NCBI RefSeq assembly: GCF_000021925.1
Contig: NC_011830.1
Location: 3,507,001 to 3,571,000 of the forward strand
Origin: Desulfitobacterium hafniense DCB-2
Lineage (GTDB): Bacteria > Bacillota > Desulfitobacteriia > Desulfitobacteriales > Desulfitobacteriaceae
Length of the DNA stretch: 64,000 nucleotides
Direction of reading: 5' to 3'
In this document: positions 53,430-61,086 of the stretch, piece after piece
Position numbering within the stretch: position 1 is the stretch's first letter
How the letters are laid out: every line of letters begins with the position of its first letter
Made by a program: the position numbers and the translations under genes
Notes under the pieces: generated by a model
Seen by the model: the letters and a program-made list of their open reading frames with translations, nothing else
Told to the model about the DNA's origin: nothing
Databases searched by the model: none

Positions 53430-53672
53430 ATGGCAGAGAGCACGCAGCAGAAGATCCTGCGTCTGACTTTCGCCACTACCCAGGGGAGCACCTTTACTCT
53501 TACCTTACCGTCTCCCAGGGAGGATTTAACCGCTGTCGAAGCAGAGGCCGCCACGAACCTTATCCTGGCTAAAAATATGTTCATGACAGCCGGAGGGGAA
53601 CTGATCGGCCTGAAGGACATCAAGGTCGTCGATACGACCACTGCGGATTTATATGATCCGCCTCAGTATTAA
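53430..53672 (+). CDS. DUF2922 family small protein
   Basis: An 80-aa protein: LRLTFATTQGSTFTLTLPSP, then AEAATNLILAKNMFMTAGGE, ending in DLYDPPQY. This is DUF2922, the usual neighbour of DUF1659. It follows 34 bases later with AAGGAGGGATTACT before the ATG. The function is unknown; the pair is often found with short YvrJ proteins. Confidence 0.88.
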   Translation: MAESTQQKILRLTFATTQGSTFTLTLPSPREDLTAVEAEAATNLILAKNMFMTAGGELIGLKDIKVVDTTTADLYDPPQY

Positions 53673-53680
53673 TTCTGCAG

Positions 53681-53821
53681 ATGAGAGATATCCTGCGGGC
53701 GGGGGAGATCCCGCCGGCTGAAACCATTTACTCCTTAGCGGCCATTCAGGCCGCTCTTCTGACCGGGTCCGGCCCTGCCGCCGGAATCTTATGGAGCTTT
53801 TCTACTGGAAAAGCTGAATAA
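53681..53821 (+). CDS. Putative 46-aa protein after DUF2922
   Basis: An open frame MRDILRAGEIPPAETIYSLA continuing to a Gly/Ala-rich hydrophobic stretch (AALLTGSGPAAGILWSF) and ending KAE. It lies eight bases after DUF2922 and 20 before the DUF3102 gene, filling the gap. No good ribosome site is seen, so translation might depend on coupling. No family was recognised. Confidence 0.45.
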   Translation: MRDILRAGEIPPAETIYSLAAIQAALLTGSGPAAGILWSFSTGKAE

Positions 53822-53841
53822 TAAGTAAAGGGGCAGATTGT

Positions 53842-54663
53842 ATGGATCTGGAACTAAACAGCCGCACACCTCAAATCATTGCGGCTGAAATCAACAGTAT
53901 CAAAGAGCAAACCGGAAAGATCCTCCTGCACAGTGCCATTGAGATTGGCCGCCGCCTGACGGAGGCCAAGGCCATGGTCAATCACGGTGAATGGCAGAAA
54001 TGGCTGGAAAGTTCGGTGAGTTACTCCCAAAGCACGGCCAATAAACTGATGCGCGTCTTCGCGGAGTACGGGTCCAAACTGGCCGCCGACCACCAGGCCG
54101 GCGCAAATTCGGAAGCGATGACGAGTTTAAGCTACACCCAAGCGGTTATCCTTCTGGGGGTTCCGGAGACTGAACGTGAGTCATTCATCGTCGAGAATGA
54201 TGTGTCCGCTATGTCCACCCGGGAACTCCAGCAAGCTGTTAAAGAAAGAGATGAGGCTCTCGGCAAAAATGCGGAGCTCCAGGAAACCGTGGATTCCAAC
54301 ACCGGCACCATTACTCAATTAACCGCCGAGCGGGACGAGCTGAGAAAGCAGGCCTCAGGGCTGAAGGCGGCGGGCAGAACGAATGAGGCCACCATCAGAA
54401 CCCTGCAGGAGCAACTGGAGACCGCCAAAAAAGGGGACGCCTCGGCCGGCAAAATCGCCGCCCTGGAAAAAGAGCTCCAGACCGCCCGGGCTAAAGTATC
54501 AGCCAACAAAATTATTTTTCATTTCGATAGCCTGACCAAATCCTTCAACGAGTTGCTGAAGGAGCTGACGAAATTAGCCCCGGCAGACCCGGAAACCCAC
54601 CAAAAATACAAAGGCGAGATCGGTGAGTTTATCGGAAAAATGGGAAACATGCTGTCGTCATAA
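53842..54663 (+). CDS. DUF3102 domain protein
   Basis: A 273-aa protein. The N-terminal 130 residues match DUF3102: EQTGKILLHSAIEIGRRLTE, then AKAMVNHGEWQKWLESSVSY, then SQSTANKLMRVFAEYG. A long charged coiled coil follows (about 130-235, ELQETVDSNTGTITQLTAER) and a short helical C-terminus. The domain is often carried by phage- or plasmid-derived genes and contains an HTH-like section that may bind DNA; the function is not established. It has AAAGGGGCAG upstream of the ATG. Confidence 0.85.
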   Translation: MDLELNSRTPQIIAAEINSIKEQTGKILLHSAIEIGRRLTEAKAMVNHGEWQKWLESSVSYSQSTANKLMRVFAEYGSKLAADHQAGANSEAMTSLSYTQAVILLGVPETERESFIVENDVSAMSTRELQQAVKERDEALGKNAELQETVDSNTGTITQLTAERDELRKQASGLKAAGRTNEATIRTLQEQLETAKKGDASAGKIAALEKELQTARAKVSANKIIFHFDSLTKSFNELLKELTKLAPADPETHQKYKGEIGEFIGKMGNMLSS

Positions 54664-54691
54664 AGAGCCGAAGCTAACCTTAGCGGCCATC

Positions 54692-54868
54692 TCAACCGGG
54701 GCTGCCGTCCCGGTCTTTCTTATTTTCAGACTCCAATTCTTCAAGCCGCAAGAGAAATTTTTTCCATTCCTCATCCACATCGGGAACTGGAATGAGGGAT
54801 AATTCCTTTTCAATCTCCCTTTTGATCGCCTCATCCAATTGCCGCTCGTTCATACTCTTCCATTTCAT
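54692..54868 (-). CDS. Small hypothetical protein (58 aa)
   Basis: ATG at 54868 follows AGGAGGTAAGGGA, an excellent ribosome site. The protein begins MKWKSMNERQLDEAIKREIE and is highly charged, with VPDVDEEWKKFLLRLEELES in its middle. The short helical, acidic/basic pattern resembles the cytoplasmic N-terminus of sigma-factor partner proteins (compare the DUF4367 protein at 57116), but no membrane segment follows. Its last codons overlap the plus-strand terminator of the DUF3102 gene. Confidence 0.65.
   Translation of the reverse strand: MKWKSMNERQLDEAIKREIEKELSLIPVPDVDEEWKKFLLRLEELESENKKDRDGSPG
54695..54720 (+). terminator. Terminator of the DUF1659-DUF2922-DUF3102 unit
   Basis: ACCGGGG (54695-54701) pairs with TCCCGGT (54708-54714) followed by CTTTCTTATTTT. 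The remaining gap to 55088 contains the small minus-strand gene and, near its end, a motif of the 55-59 kb promoter set. Confidence 0.75.
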
Positions 54869-55023
54869 TCCCTTACCTCCTTTCTTAGCTGCCCTACTGT
54901 GCTTAACAGCCGGCCGAATTTACTCCCCTACTATTTAGAGGGTTTATCCGGCGATAAGGTTACAGAATCAACTATTTAATTTTTTTATGGCACGGTAAGT
55001 TTGGGGTTGATACAGCCAGATTG

Positions 55024-55053
55024 CTTGTTGCAAATTATCAGGTTAGTTGTCTA
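55024..55053 (+). promoter_or_regulatory. Bipartite promoter-like motif, site 1 (probable ECF sigma target)
   Basis: CTTGTTGCAA, 12 bases counted to GTTGTCTA, 35 bases upstream of the lipoprotein start at 55089. It matches three other sites (55811-55841, 57061-57090, 58628-58656) with the same GTTGCAA-n12-GTTGT spacing. Confidence 0.7.
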
Positions 55054-55088
55054 ATATTTACGAAACTAATCATTGGGGAGAATGAGGA

Positions 55089-55754
55089 ATGAAAAAAATA
55101 TCGTCTATAGGCTTGATACTGGTACTCACCCTGACCCTGAGCACTGCCTGCAGCACAGCGGCTAAGTCAAACACAGTAAATTCCCCGGAGACGCTGCCGG
55201 AATCCCTTCCCGGATTATCCCGTTCCCTGGAAGATCTGCCTCAGGATCGGCCGGTACTGGAATCTATCATTTACCAACGGGGCTGGGATAAGCTCTGGTT
55301 ATGCGTGGGGATAAACAATGATGCTTCCGATAAATTACGAACTCTTGGCAGTTATGGACTGATATCCGATATTGAGCAGATACTGTGGATGGTATCCCGC
55401 AGTGAATTCACCGATACTGAAAGTGAGAAAAAAAGTGCCGCAGAGCTTCCCGTCATTAAAGAAAGCGAGCTAAACCTTCCCCATGATGAAACGATGCTTT
55501 TTTATGATCATACCGGCAGTAAGCATAGTTGGATCAGGCTGAATTACAAGCCTTATATCCCCGGTCAGGGAATGAATACCTGGACCCATAAGGATCTCAT
55601 TATCTATATTGATCCTGATTGTGAGAGTAACGCTTTCTTAGGAGTTCAGGACCCTCAAAATGATAACCTCTGGGAGATTCATGCCCTTCCTGGCTGCGGA
55701 CCCTGGCTGGCCAAAGAAATTGATATGCTTGCTTATATGACAAACGCACTGTAA
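55089..55754 (+). CDS. Putative lipoprotein
   Basis: A 221-aa predicted lipoprotein: SIGLILVLTLTLSTACSTAA shows the signal and lipobox Cys (STAC, about 21). The mature part starts with a Pro/Ser-rich linker (LPESLPGLSRSLEDLP), then a globular region with YQRGWDKLWLCVGINNDASD and YIDPDCESNAFLGVQDPQND. No family was recognised. The PGL..L.LP stretch after the signal is also seen in the lipoprotein at 58694, which shares the upstream promoter motif. ATG follows GGGGAGAATGAGGA. Confidence 0.75.
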   Translation: MKKISSIGLILVLTLTLSTACSTAAKSNTVNSPETLPESLPGLSRSLEDLPQDRPVLESIIYQRGWDKLWLCVGINNDASDKLRTLGSYGLISDIEQILWMVSRSEFTDTESEKKSAAELPVIKESELNLPHDETMLFYDHTGSKHSWIRLNYKPYIPGQGMNTWTHKDLIIYIDPDCESNAFLGVQDPQNDNLWEIHALPGCGPWLAKEIDMLAYMTNAL

Positions 55755-55810
55755 AAATTTGAGCCTAAAATCTTACCTATCTGCAAGCAATACCTTGCTT
55801 TCTCATAAGT

Positions 55811-55841
55811 TAAGACAACCAAGGTCCCTTTTTGCAACAAG
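55811..55841 (-). promoter_or_regulatory. Bipartite promoter-like motif, site 4 (orphan, antisense)
   Basis: On the minus strand CTTGTTGCAA (55841-55832) then, 12 bases on, GTTGTCTTA. It points toward the 3' end of the plus-strand lipoprotein gene and no minus-strand gene follows. It may drive an antisense RNA or be left over from a lost gene. A GCTGG/CCAGC stem with a long loop lies beside it (about 55846-55880). Confidence 0.55.
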
Positions 55842-55906
55842 AAAAAGCTGGCTCCCCCTTAATCTAAGGATAAACCAGCCAAGATCACATAAGATACTTT
55901 TTCATG

Positions 55907-56488
55907 CTACCCCCAGTACTCAAAATGACCATCACTATATTTAAGACTATAGCCTTTTAGCGGAATCAGCATAATTCTTGTAATCTTAGCCAAATCCTTA
56001 TCCAAATCAGCAGGATCTCTGTTCAAATGTGTATCCAAACCCAATTTGTTATAGGTGATAAATTTTACAATATAGTCCCCGTTTTCTTTCTGAGTGACGG
56101 GCCCCATTTTATAGATCAATTCCTGCTCAGGGTTTATCTGGCTTTGGATATAGGCTTCCGCTTTCTCTACAATCTCCTGATCCTTTAGGTCATATTCATA
56201 CAGCGGGAGTTCTATTCCCCAGTTTTTAGCTGAATTCACAAAAAAGCTGTCGTAGACACCGCATAGGGATACTGCTTGATACAGTTTGTCCTGTGCATCC
56301 TGATGTTTTTCTCTTGCTGCTTTTCTTTCGTCTAGTATCTCTTCTACTCTTTGATCCACTTCAGCAGTAGCTTTCCTCAGTTGGGAAGCCAGTTCATTTT
56401 TTTCGCTAATCTGGATTGCCAAGGCGGTTCCCAGACCTATAGTGAGCAGCACAAGGAGGATGACGATAGCTTTCTGTGAAATTTTCAT
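55907..56488 (-). CDS. Hypothetical membrane-anchored protein
   Basis: A 193-aa protein with one N-terminal membrane segment (AIVILLVLLTIGLGTALAI), a coiled coil (about 28-70, LASQLRKATAEVDQRVEEIL) and an outside domain containing KMGPVTQKENGDYIVKFITY, then IMLIPLKGYSLKYSDGHF. No family was recognised. It lies among the sigma-factor cluster genes but has no copy of the shared promoter motif directly upstream. Confidence 0.7.
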   Translation of the reverse strand: MKISQKAIVILLVLLTIGLGTALAIQISEKNELASQLRKATAEVDQRVEEILDERKAAREKHQDAQDKLYQAVSLCGVYDSFFVNSAKNWGIELPLYEYDLKDQEIVEKAEAYIQSQINPEQELIYKMGPVTQKENGDYIVKFITYNKLGLDTHLNRDPADLDKDLAKITRIMLIPLKGYSLKYSDGHFEYWG

Positions 56489-56596
56489 TCCGAATCACCC
56501 TTGTTCCATTTTAAATTTCTGACATTGAGGTACGGAGTCAGCTTGCTTATGTAGCTTGCCTTTTTCTATGCCACTTTGAAATCTAAAAGCTAACCA

Positions 56597-57028
56597 TTAA
56601 TATGTTTTTGTGGCCGAATACTCAGATTGGGTTTCCAAGAGCCTACCGGAAGCATCGTATACTTTGACAGTAACACAGACCCGATAAGTTCCCCTGGTAA
56701 CATAGTAATCATTTATTGTTTCAACTCCAGGAACGCCCGGCCCAGATACACTCCAGTCTTTAATCCTAATCCAACTGTTTCCGGAAAGTTTCTGTAATTC
56801 AACATTTAAAGTTATTGTATGAGAACTGCTGTAAGTCGAAGCCGCCCCAAAAGAGGTTGATCTTCCTGATGAGTCAATCGATAGACCTGGAACTATAGCG
56901 TAGATATATGTGTATAAAGGGGCTATAATACTTTGTTCCTTCAGGTTTTCACCTCTCATCGCATATGCCGGTATGACGGAGAATACGGTCATAAAAACAA
57001 TGAGAAACATACAAACAACTTTTTTCAT
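56597..57028 (-). CDS. Small secreted protein (DUF6147-like)
   Basis: A 143-aa protein with a signal peptide (KKVVCMFLIVFMTVFSVIPA, cleavage near AYA-M). The mature part is beta-rich and Ser/Thr-rich (SIDSSGRSTSFGAASTYSSS, then HTITLNVELQKLSGNSWIRI, then YRVCVTVKVYDASGRLLETQ), resembling small secreted Firmicute proteins of the DUF6147 type. A copy of the bipartite promoter motif lies 33 bases upstream of the start, so it is a likely target of the sigma factor encoded just upstream. Confidence 0.78.
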   Translation of the reverse strand: MKKVVCMFLIVFMTVFSVIPAYAMRGENLKEQSIIAPLYTYIYAIVPGLSIDSSGRSTSFGAASTYSSSHTITLNVELQKLSGNSWIRIKDWSVSGPGVPGVETINDYYVTRGTYRVCVTVKVYDASGRLLETQSEYSATKTY

Positions 57029-57060
57029 AAATAAAACCCTCCTGAGTTTTTCTCGTAAAA

Positions 57061-57090
57061 AGAGACAACCAAGGAAGGTTTTTGCAACAG
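57061..57090 (-). promoter_or_regulatory. Bipartite promoter-like motif, site 3
   Basis: On the minus strand CTGTTGCAA, 12 bases, GTTGTCTCT, upstream of the small secreted protein gene at 57028. Same elements and spacing as sites 1, 2 and 4. Confidence 0.7.
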
Positions 57091-57115
57091 ATTTTTATTT
57101 TCTTTTTATACTACG

Positions 57116-57880
57116 CTACTCTACATATTTTACACTTCGGGCTATCTTTATCACTATATCTTCATCGATCTGAGAATAAATCCAAAACATACAACCATCC
57201 ATTTCCCAAACGATCGTAACTACAGAATTTTTAACGATGACTCTTCCCTGATGCCCATTGATGTCGATGGCTTCAAATTTATCAGCATTCTCTGTATCCA
57301 GTGCGAGTTCACTTCCTTCTCTTAATTCCGAGTAGGAGATAGTGGAATCCTGCTGGTCGCTGAACACAATTGTTTTTACAAAAGTTCCGTTGGAAACTTT
57401 GCTGACTTCATATCCTTCCGGTATATATGTCGGCACATAGGCCTTAGTCCAATTAACAACCGGTCCTTCCCTATTGGCACGATTATCCTCATCCCTTATT
57501 TGAAAAGAGGTATGATCCTGTTGAATATCTATAAATAAGTTCAATACCTTAACTCTTAACGCCTGCACACTCGCTACTGTAGTAAATAACAACGCAATGA
57601 CAATCAGCATGGCTATAGCCGCTCTATTGGAAATGCCTATAATACGCTTCCTTCTGAGGGCGGCATTCCCTTTTTTGAAGTAGGTATCCAGTCGTCGGTT
57701 AAATTTCTCAAGTGCTTCCTGGGATGGCAAAAACTCCGGTTCACTTTTTAAGCGTTCAATTTCTTCTAAATAACCCTTTCCCTCTTTTTCAGCAGCTTCA
57801 TCCATAATCAACCTGAATAAGCTGTCTTCATAATCCTCATAGAGCTTTTTGCGGGTTTGTTCCGAGCTCTTATTTGCCAT
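57116..57880 (-). CDS. DUF4367 protein, probable anti-sigma factor
   Basis: A 254-aa membrane protein. A cytoplasmic helical N-terminus (1-85, QTRKKLYEDYEDSLFRLIMD) is followed by one membrane segment (about 86-108, ISNRAAIAMLIVIALLFTTV) and an outside DUF4367 domain (VPTYIPEGYEVSKVSNGTFV; ITIVWEMDGCMFWIYSQIDE-like tail). Proteins of this layout encoded directly after an ECF-type sigma factor usually bind and silence it. It overlaps the sigma gene by 11 bases. Confidence 0.82.
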   Translation of the reverse strand: MANKSSEQTRKKLYEDYEDSLFRLIMDEAAEKEGKGYLEEIERLKSEPEFLPSQEALEKFNRRLDTYFKKGNAALRRKRIIGISNRAAIAMLIVIALLFTTVASVQALRVKVLNLFIDIQQDHTSFQIRDEDNRANREGPVVNWTKAYVPTYIPEGYEVSKVSNGTFVKTIVFSDQQDSTISYSELREGSELALDTENADKFEAIDINGHQGRVIVKNSVVTIVWEMDGCMFWIYSQIDEDIVIKIARSVKYVE

Positions 57881-58436
57881 CCTGATTCACCTCCTTGTCG
57901 ATTAGCTTTTTGGCCTTGCGGCGGCTTCTGGTCAAATACTGCCGTACACTGGCGGAAGCTATGCCTAAGATTTGCCCAAGCTGCTCATTATCCATTTCCA
58001 GGATATATTTAAAATACAACAAATCTTTTTCTTTTTCAGGAAGCTTGGCTATGGCCTTACCCAGCTCTTCAATTCGTTCCTCGCGAATAATGCTCTCCTC
58101 AACTGCTTCATAGTCAGGAATCTTCTCAGCTAAATCTTCCCCTGCCCCATAAAACAAATATTTATTTTCCACATCTCTGTGTTTTATAAAGTTAATCGCC
58201 ACGCTTCTAGCAGTATAGACAACATAGGCGGCAGTTTTGCAACACTCTAAAGTTCGAATTAAAGAAATCTTTTCCATAAGTTTAATAAAGGTATCATTGA
58301 TCAGATCTTCCAGGCTTTCCTGATCACGGGTGATATCCATAATCTTCTTACGGACGAGACCGTAATAATCCTGATATAAACTTAATATAAAAGCTCTATC
58401 GCCATCATCCTTTATACCGGTTAACAACATCAGCAC
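57870..58436 (-). CDS. ECF-like sigma-70 family RNA polymerase sigma factor
   Basis: A protein of about 188 aa. Region 2: RAFILSLYQDYYGLVRKKIM, then QESLEDLINDTFIKLMEKIS. Region 4: LPEKEKDLLYFKYILEMDNE, then QLGQILGIASASVRQYLTRS and RRKAKK (HTH). There is no region 1 or 3, as in ECF factors. GTG at 58436 was chosen as the in-frame start after AGGAGGAG; the ATG six bases on or an upstream ATG at 58475 are possible. It overlaps the DUF4367 gene. Four copies of one bipartite motif nearby are candidate targets; no copy is seen before its own gene. Confidence 0.85.
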   Translation of the reverse strand: MLMLLTGIKDDGDRAFILSLYQDYYGLVRKKIMDITRDQESLEDLINDTFIKLMEKISLIRTLECCKTAAYVVYTARSVAINFIKHRDVENKYLFYGAGEDLAEKIPDYEAVEESIIREERIEELGKAIAKLPEKEKDLLYFKYILEMDNEQLGQILGIASASVRQYLTRSRRKAKKLIDKEVNQDGK

Positions 58437-58570
58437 CGCACATTCACTCCTCCTCTCATAACAATAATAACACATATTCCTTTAAATAGGTGTTTATGGT
58501 AACTACAGAGGGGTTAGGAGGGAAGCATCTGAACATGATTTTGTTTTGTAACTAAGGAACAGCCGATCTA

Positions 58571-58601
58571 AAAAATTCAGCCTGGCATTTCTGCCCAGGC
58601 T
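58571..58601 (-). terminator. Terminator-like hairpin without an obvious minus-strand gene
   Basis: On the minus strand AGCCTGGGC pairs with GCCAGGCT (with one bulge), followed by GAATTTTTTAG. The only upstream minus-strand sequence is the gap before the 58694 gene, so what it would terminate is unclear; it may shield the sigma operon from antisense transcription. Confidence 0.45.
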
Positions 58602-58627
58602 TGTCTTTGGATTCAGAATCAAAATAA

Positions 58628-58656
58628 CTTGTTGCAAAAACTCATGTCGGTTGTTT
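58628..58656 (+). promoter_or_regulatory. Bipartite promoter-like motif, site 2
   Basis: CTTGTTGCAA, 12 bases, GTTGTTTAT, 38 bases upstream of the lipoprotein start at 58694. Same spacing as the other three sites. Confidence 0.7.
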
Positions 58657-58693
58657 ATATTATATAGAAATTAAAATTTGGGAGGATGAGAAA

Positions 58694-59332
58694 ATGAAAA
58701 AAGCTGTCTATCTCTTCTTATTAGTATTGATTACCGCGAGTCTGCTGTCAGGCTGCAACAAGAAAAGCACACCCAGCGCCAATGACGTTCCGGCCCCGGC
58801 AAGTGTCCCAGGGCTGGAGCAGGCGTTAAAGTTGCCGGATGAAGAACTGCTGGACAGCTACTGCAGCGGTATAGACCTTTGTCTTGGGGACGATTTGCTT
58901 TTCGCCTACGCAAAAGATATTCCTTCTGAAACACTTTTTACTTTTTTCTGTTATATGACCAGCAATCAATATGTATATGAGCGAAACTACCAAGACAAGA
59001 AATGGTATTCCAAAACAGATGATAAATATCATGTCCCGATAGCTGATATCGAGGAGGTGTTAAACCGCTATTTTGACGGACATAACTTCGACCCAGCTCA
59101 AATCGACGGTTACCAGCCGCAAGCACAAGAGATTGTGGTCGGCGGCCTGAGTGGATTCGGCGGAGGCCGCTTTCCGAAATTAGTTGCGAAAGAACAGCAG
59201 AACAATGATACGTTGAAGCTGATAGTTGATTATTATGACGATCAATATAAAAATGTTTTCTATACCAAAGCCTATACCATTCGTTTTACTGCGGAAGGTT
59301 ATCAGTATTTGTCCATCAAAAAAGTGGTTTAA
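58694..59332 (+). CDS. Putative lipoprotein
   Basis: A 212-aa predicted lipoprotein. Signal and lipobox: AVYLFLLVLITASLLSGCNK (Cys about 21). The mature protein starts with a Ser/Pro/Ala linker, then VPGLEQALKLPDEELLDSYC, a conserved-looking YHVPIADIEEVLNRYFDGHN, and a C-terminal beta region (DTLKLIVDYYDDQYKNVFYT). No family was recognised. Promoter motif site 2 lies upstream, and GGGAGGATGAGAAA precedes the ATG. It may be a distant relative of the lipoprotein at 55089. Confidence 0.75.
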   Translation: MKKAVYLFLLVLITASLLSGCNKKSTPSANDVPAPASVPGLEQALKLPDEELLDSYCSGIDLCLGDDLLFAYAKDIPSETLFTFFCYMTSNQYVYERNYQDKKWYSKTDDKYHVPIADIEEVLNRYFDGHNFDPAQIDGYQPQAQEIVVGGLSGFGGGRFPKLVAKEQQNNDTLKLIVDYYDDQYKNVFYTKAYTIRFTAEGYQYLSIKKVV

Positions 59333-59362
59333 GAAGTTGCTCAATACCTGGAATATATTTCA

Positions 59363-59485
59363 ATGGAACGTGCTGTGAAACACGTCATTTCATGCGGCGC
59401 AACCAAAGCAGCTACCCAGTATAGCGACGAGTGGACGGTCCTGTTTGACCCTGTGGGACATCCGTTTTGTTTTGTCGTTGAGTGA
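59363..59485 (+). pseudogene. Remnant of a VOC (glyoxalase-like) protein
   Basis: A 40-codon frame, ERAVKHVISCGATKAATQYS then DEWTVLFDPVGHPFCFVVE and stop, matches the C-terminal end of VOC-superfamily proteins (xHVxxCGATxA..Q....WTVxxDPxGHPFC). The N-terminal three quarters are missing; the frame joins back to the stop codon of the preceding lipoprotein gene. It is a 3' fragment left by deletion or rearrangement. Confidence 0.82.
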
Positions 59486-59496
59486 TAGTTTCCGCA

Positions 59497-61086
59497 TTAT
59501 TTTCCGGTTCTTAACACAGGCATATCGCTGTTATGCAAAATTCCCCTGGACAGGGCAAAGCAAAGGAGGCCGGCAAGGAGCTCCCATCCGGCGAGAACTC
59601 CCATTCCGATCAACACCCCAATCCCTTCGATCGTAGTGCCAAGGGCAATCGCGGCCGCCAAACCCGGTGCCATGATGATCATGACGGCGAACATGTAAAG
59701 CATGATCATCATCCCGGCGCTGATGTCCGCACCCGTCCAGCGCATGGATAAATAATTGATGCCCAGCAGCAGGAAAGAAAACAAAGTATAAACCGCAATG
59801 GTCAGAACGATCAACACAATAGTTTCACCCATGATCAAACCGCTGACAGAGAACAAAACCACACTTTCCACCAGAACCTTAAAAGCAATCTCCAAATTGC
59901 TCCAGACGATTTTCCGAAAAGAACTCTCGGGAATCAGGTAGATATAATGGGTATAAAGTTCCTTCAACCCTCTCCCTGTCCCAATCATGAAAATTTGCAT
60001 CCACATCAGAATCTGCAGGATAATCAATAGACCGCCGGCATCGGAAGGCAGAAACGAAGAAAGAATCGCCACGCTCACAATCGTAATCACGGATGGTAAT
60101 CCCCAAAGACCAAACCGGTTGGCGCGGAAGGATTCACGCAGGTGTTTATAAAAAATAGTGTTCGAACCAAGTCCGCTGATGCCCGTTCCGGCCACCTTTA
60201 TTTTCTTAGTCGAAGCAGCTTCCGGGTTAATCTGCCCCTCGGACAGGCTGCGTTTTTTCTCAAAGGTGGTTTCCGTGGCCACCAGTACATCCTCATAATA
60301 ATCGGGGTTGCTCAAGGCGATATAGAGAATCAGGAGCGCACCGGTCAGCACCGTTATGCCCAGAAACAGCAGGCCCTTTGCCAGGTCGCCGGCAATCAGC
60401 GCAACAACACCCTCCGAGGTCCAGCCTGCTACCGGTGTCCAGGAGAATACCGGTGAGCGCATGGTGTTTTCCAGCGCAGTCATCGGGTTACCGGCCCCGG
60501 CAAGCTGGATGCCCAACTTTGCTATAAGCGGAAGAAAGATCGCTACAGCGATGATTTTCACCGCCATTTTCCGCCTGGGCCTGCTGTTGGTCAGGGTGTA
60601 AATCAACAGGGATATAACCTGAAGCAGGCTGTTGGCCAGCATAAACCCAAGCAGGACAATGAGCACTGCGTCAAATCCAACCCCAAAGCCGAGCTTCAGC
60701 GAATTGCTTTGGAAGAGAATAAAAAATCCGGCGAGAAAGGACGTTTTTGCCATTTTGACAATTCCGTACATCAAAATCAGGCGGGGATTGACCGGAGAAA
60801 TGAACAGCAAATTAACATCATTCATGTCAAAGATCGCATCACCGTTGGAAAGTCCTTTTTGAACCGCAATCCCGACAAAAAGCAGAATGAGCAGAAAAAG
60901 AATACCCTTGAGCCAGATGATATCCTGGAAACTGTCCCCTTCCTGGGTGGTAAACAGCGAAAGAACAATGAGCCCCACAATCATGGCTAGGAATACAATC
61001 CACATGATCAGCTTTGCCGGCTTGCGCAGTAACTCAAAAAAACTGTTTTTGGCGCTTTTCACCAACAGGAAAACCAGGCTGCTCAT
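59497..61086 (-). CDS. ABC exporter permease (putative ABC exporter family)
   Basis: A 529-aa membrane protein with about twelve membrane segments (for example IMWIVFLAMIVGLIVLSLFT, GILFLLILLFVGIAVQKGLS, GMMIMLYMFAVMIIMAPGLA). The conserved DMNDVNLLFISPVNPRLILM after the second segment marks the large two-subunit bacteriocin-type/YhgE-like ABC exporter group. ATG at 61086 (AAGGGGGTG upstream) overlaps the ATPase stop by ATGA. The substrate is unknown. Confidence 0.85.
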   Translation of the reverse strand: MSSLVFLLVKSAKNSFFELLRKPAKLIMWIVFLAMIVGLIVLSLFTTQEGDSFQDIIWLKGILFLLILLFVGIAVQKGLSNGDAIFDMNDVNLLFISPVNPRLILMYGIVKMAKTSFLAGFFILFQSNSLKLGFGVGFDAVLIVLLGFMLANSLLQVISLLIYTLTNSRPRRKMAVKIIAVAIFLPLIAKLGIQLAGAGNPMTALENTMRSPVFSWTPVAGWTSEGVVALIAGDLAKGLLFLGITVLTGALLILYIALSNPDYYEDVLVATETTFEKKRSLSEGQINPEAASTKKIKVAGTGISGLGSNTIFYKHLRESFRANRFGLWGLPSVITIVSVAILSSFLPSDAGGLLIILQILMWMQIFMIGTGRGLKELYTHYIYLIPESSFRKIVWSNLEIAFKVLVESVVLFSVSGLIMGETIVLIVLTIAVYTLFSFLLLGINYLSMRWTGADISAGMMIMLYMFAVMIIMAPGLAAAIALGTTIEGIGVLIGMGVLAGWELLAGLLCFALSRGILHNSDMPVLRTGK

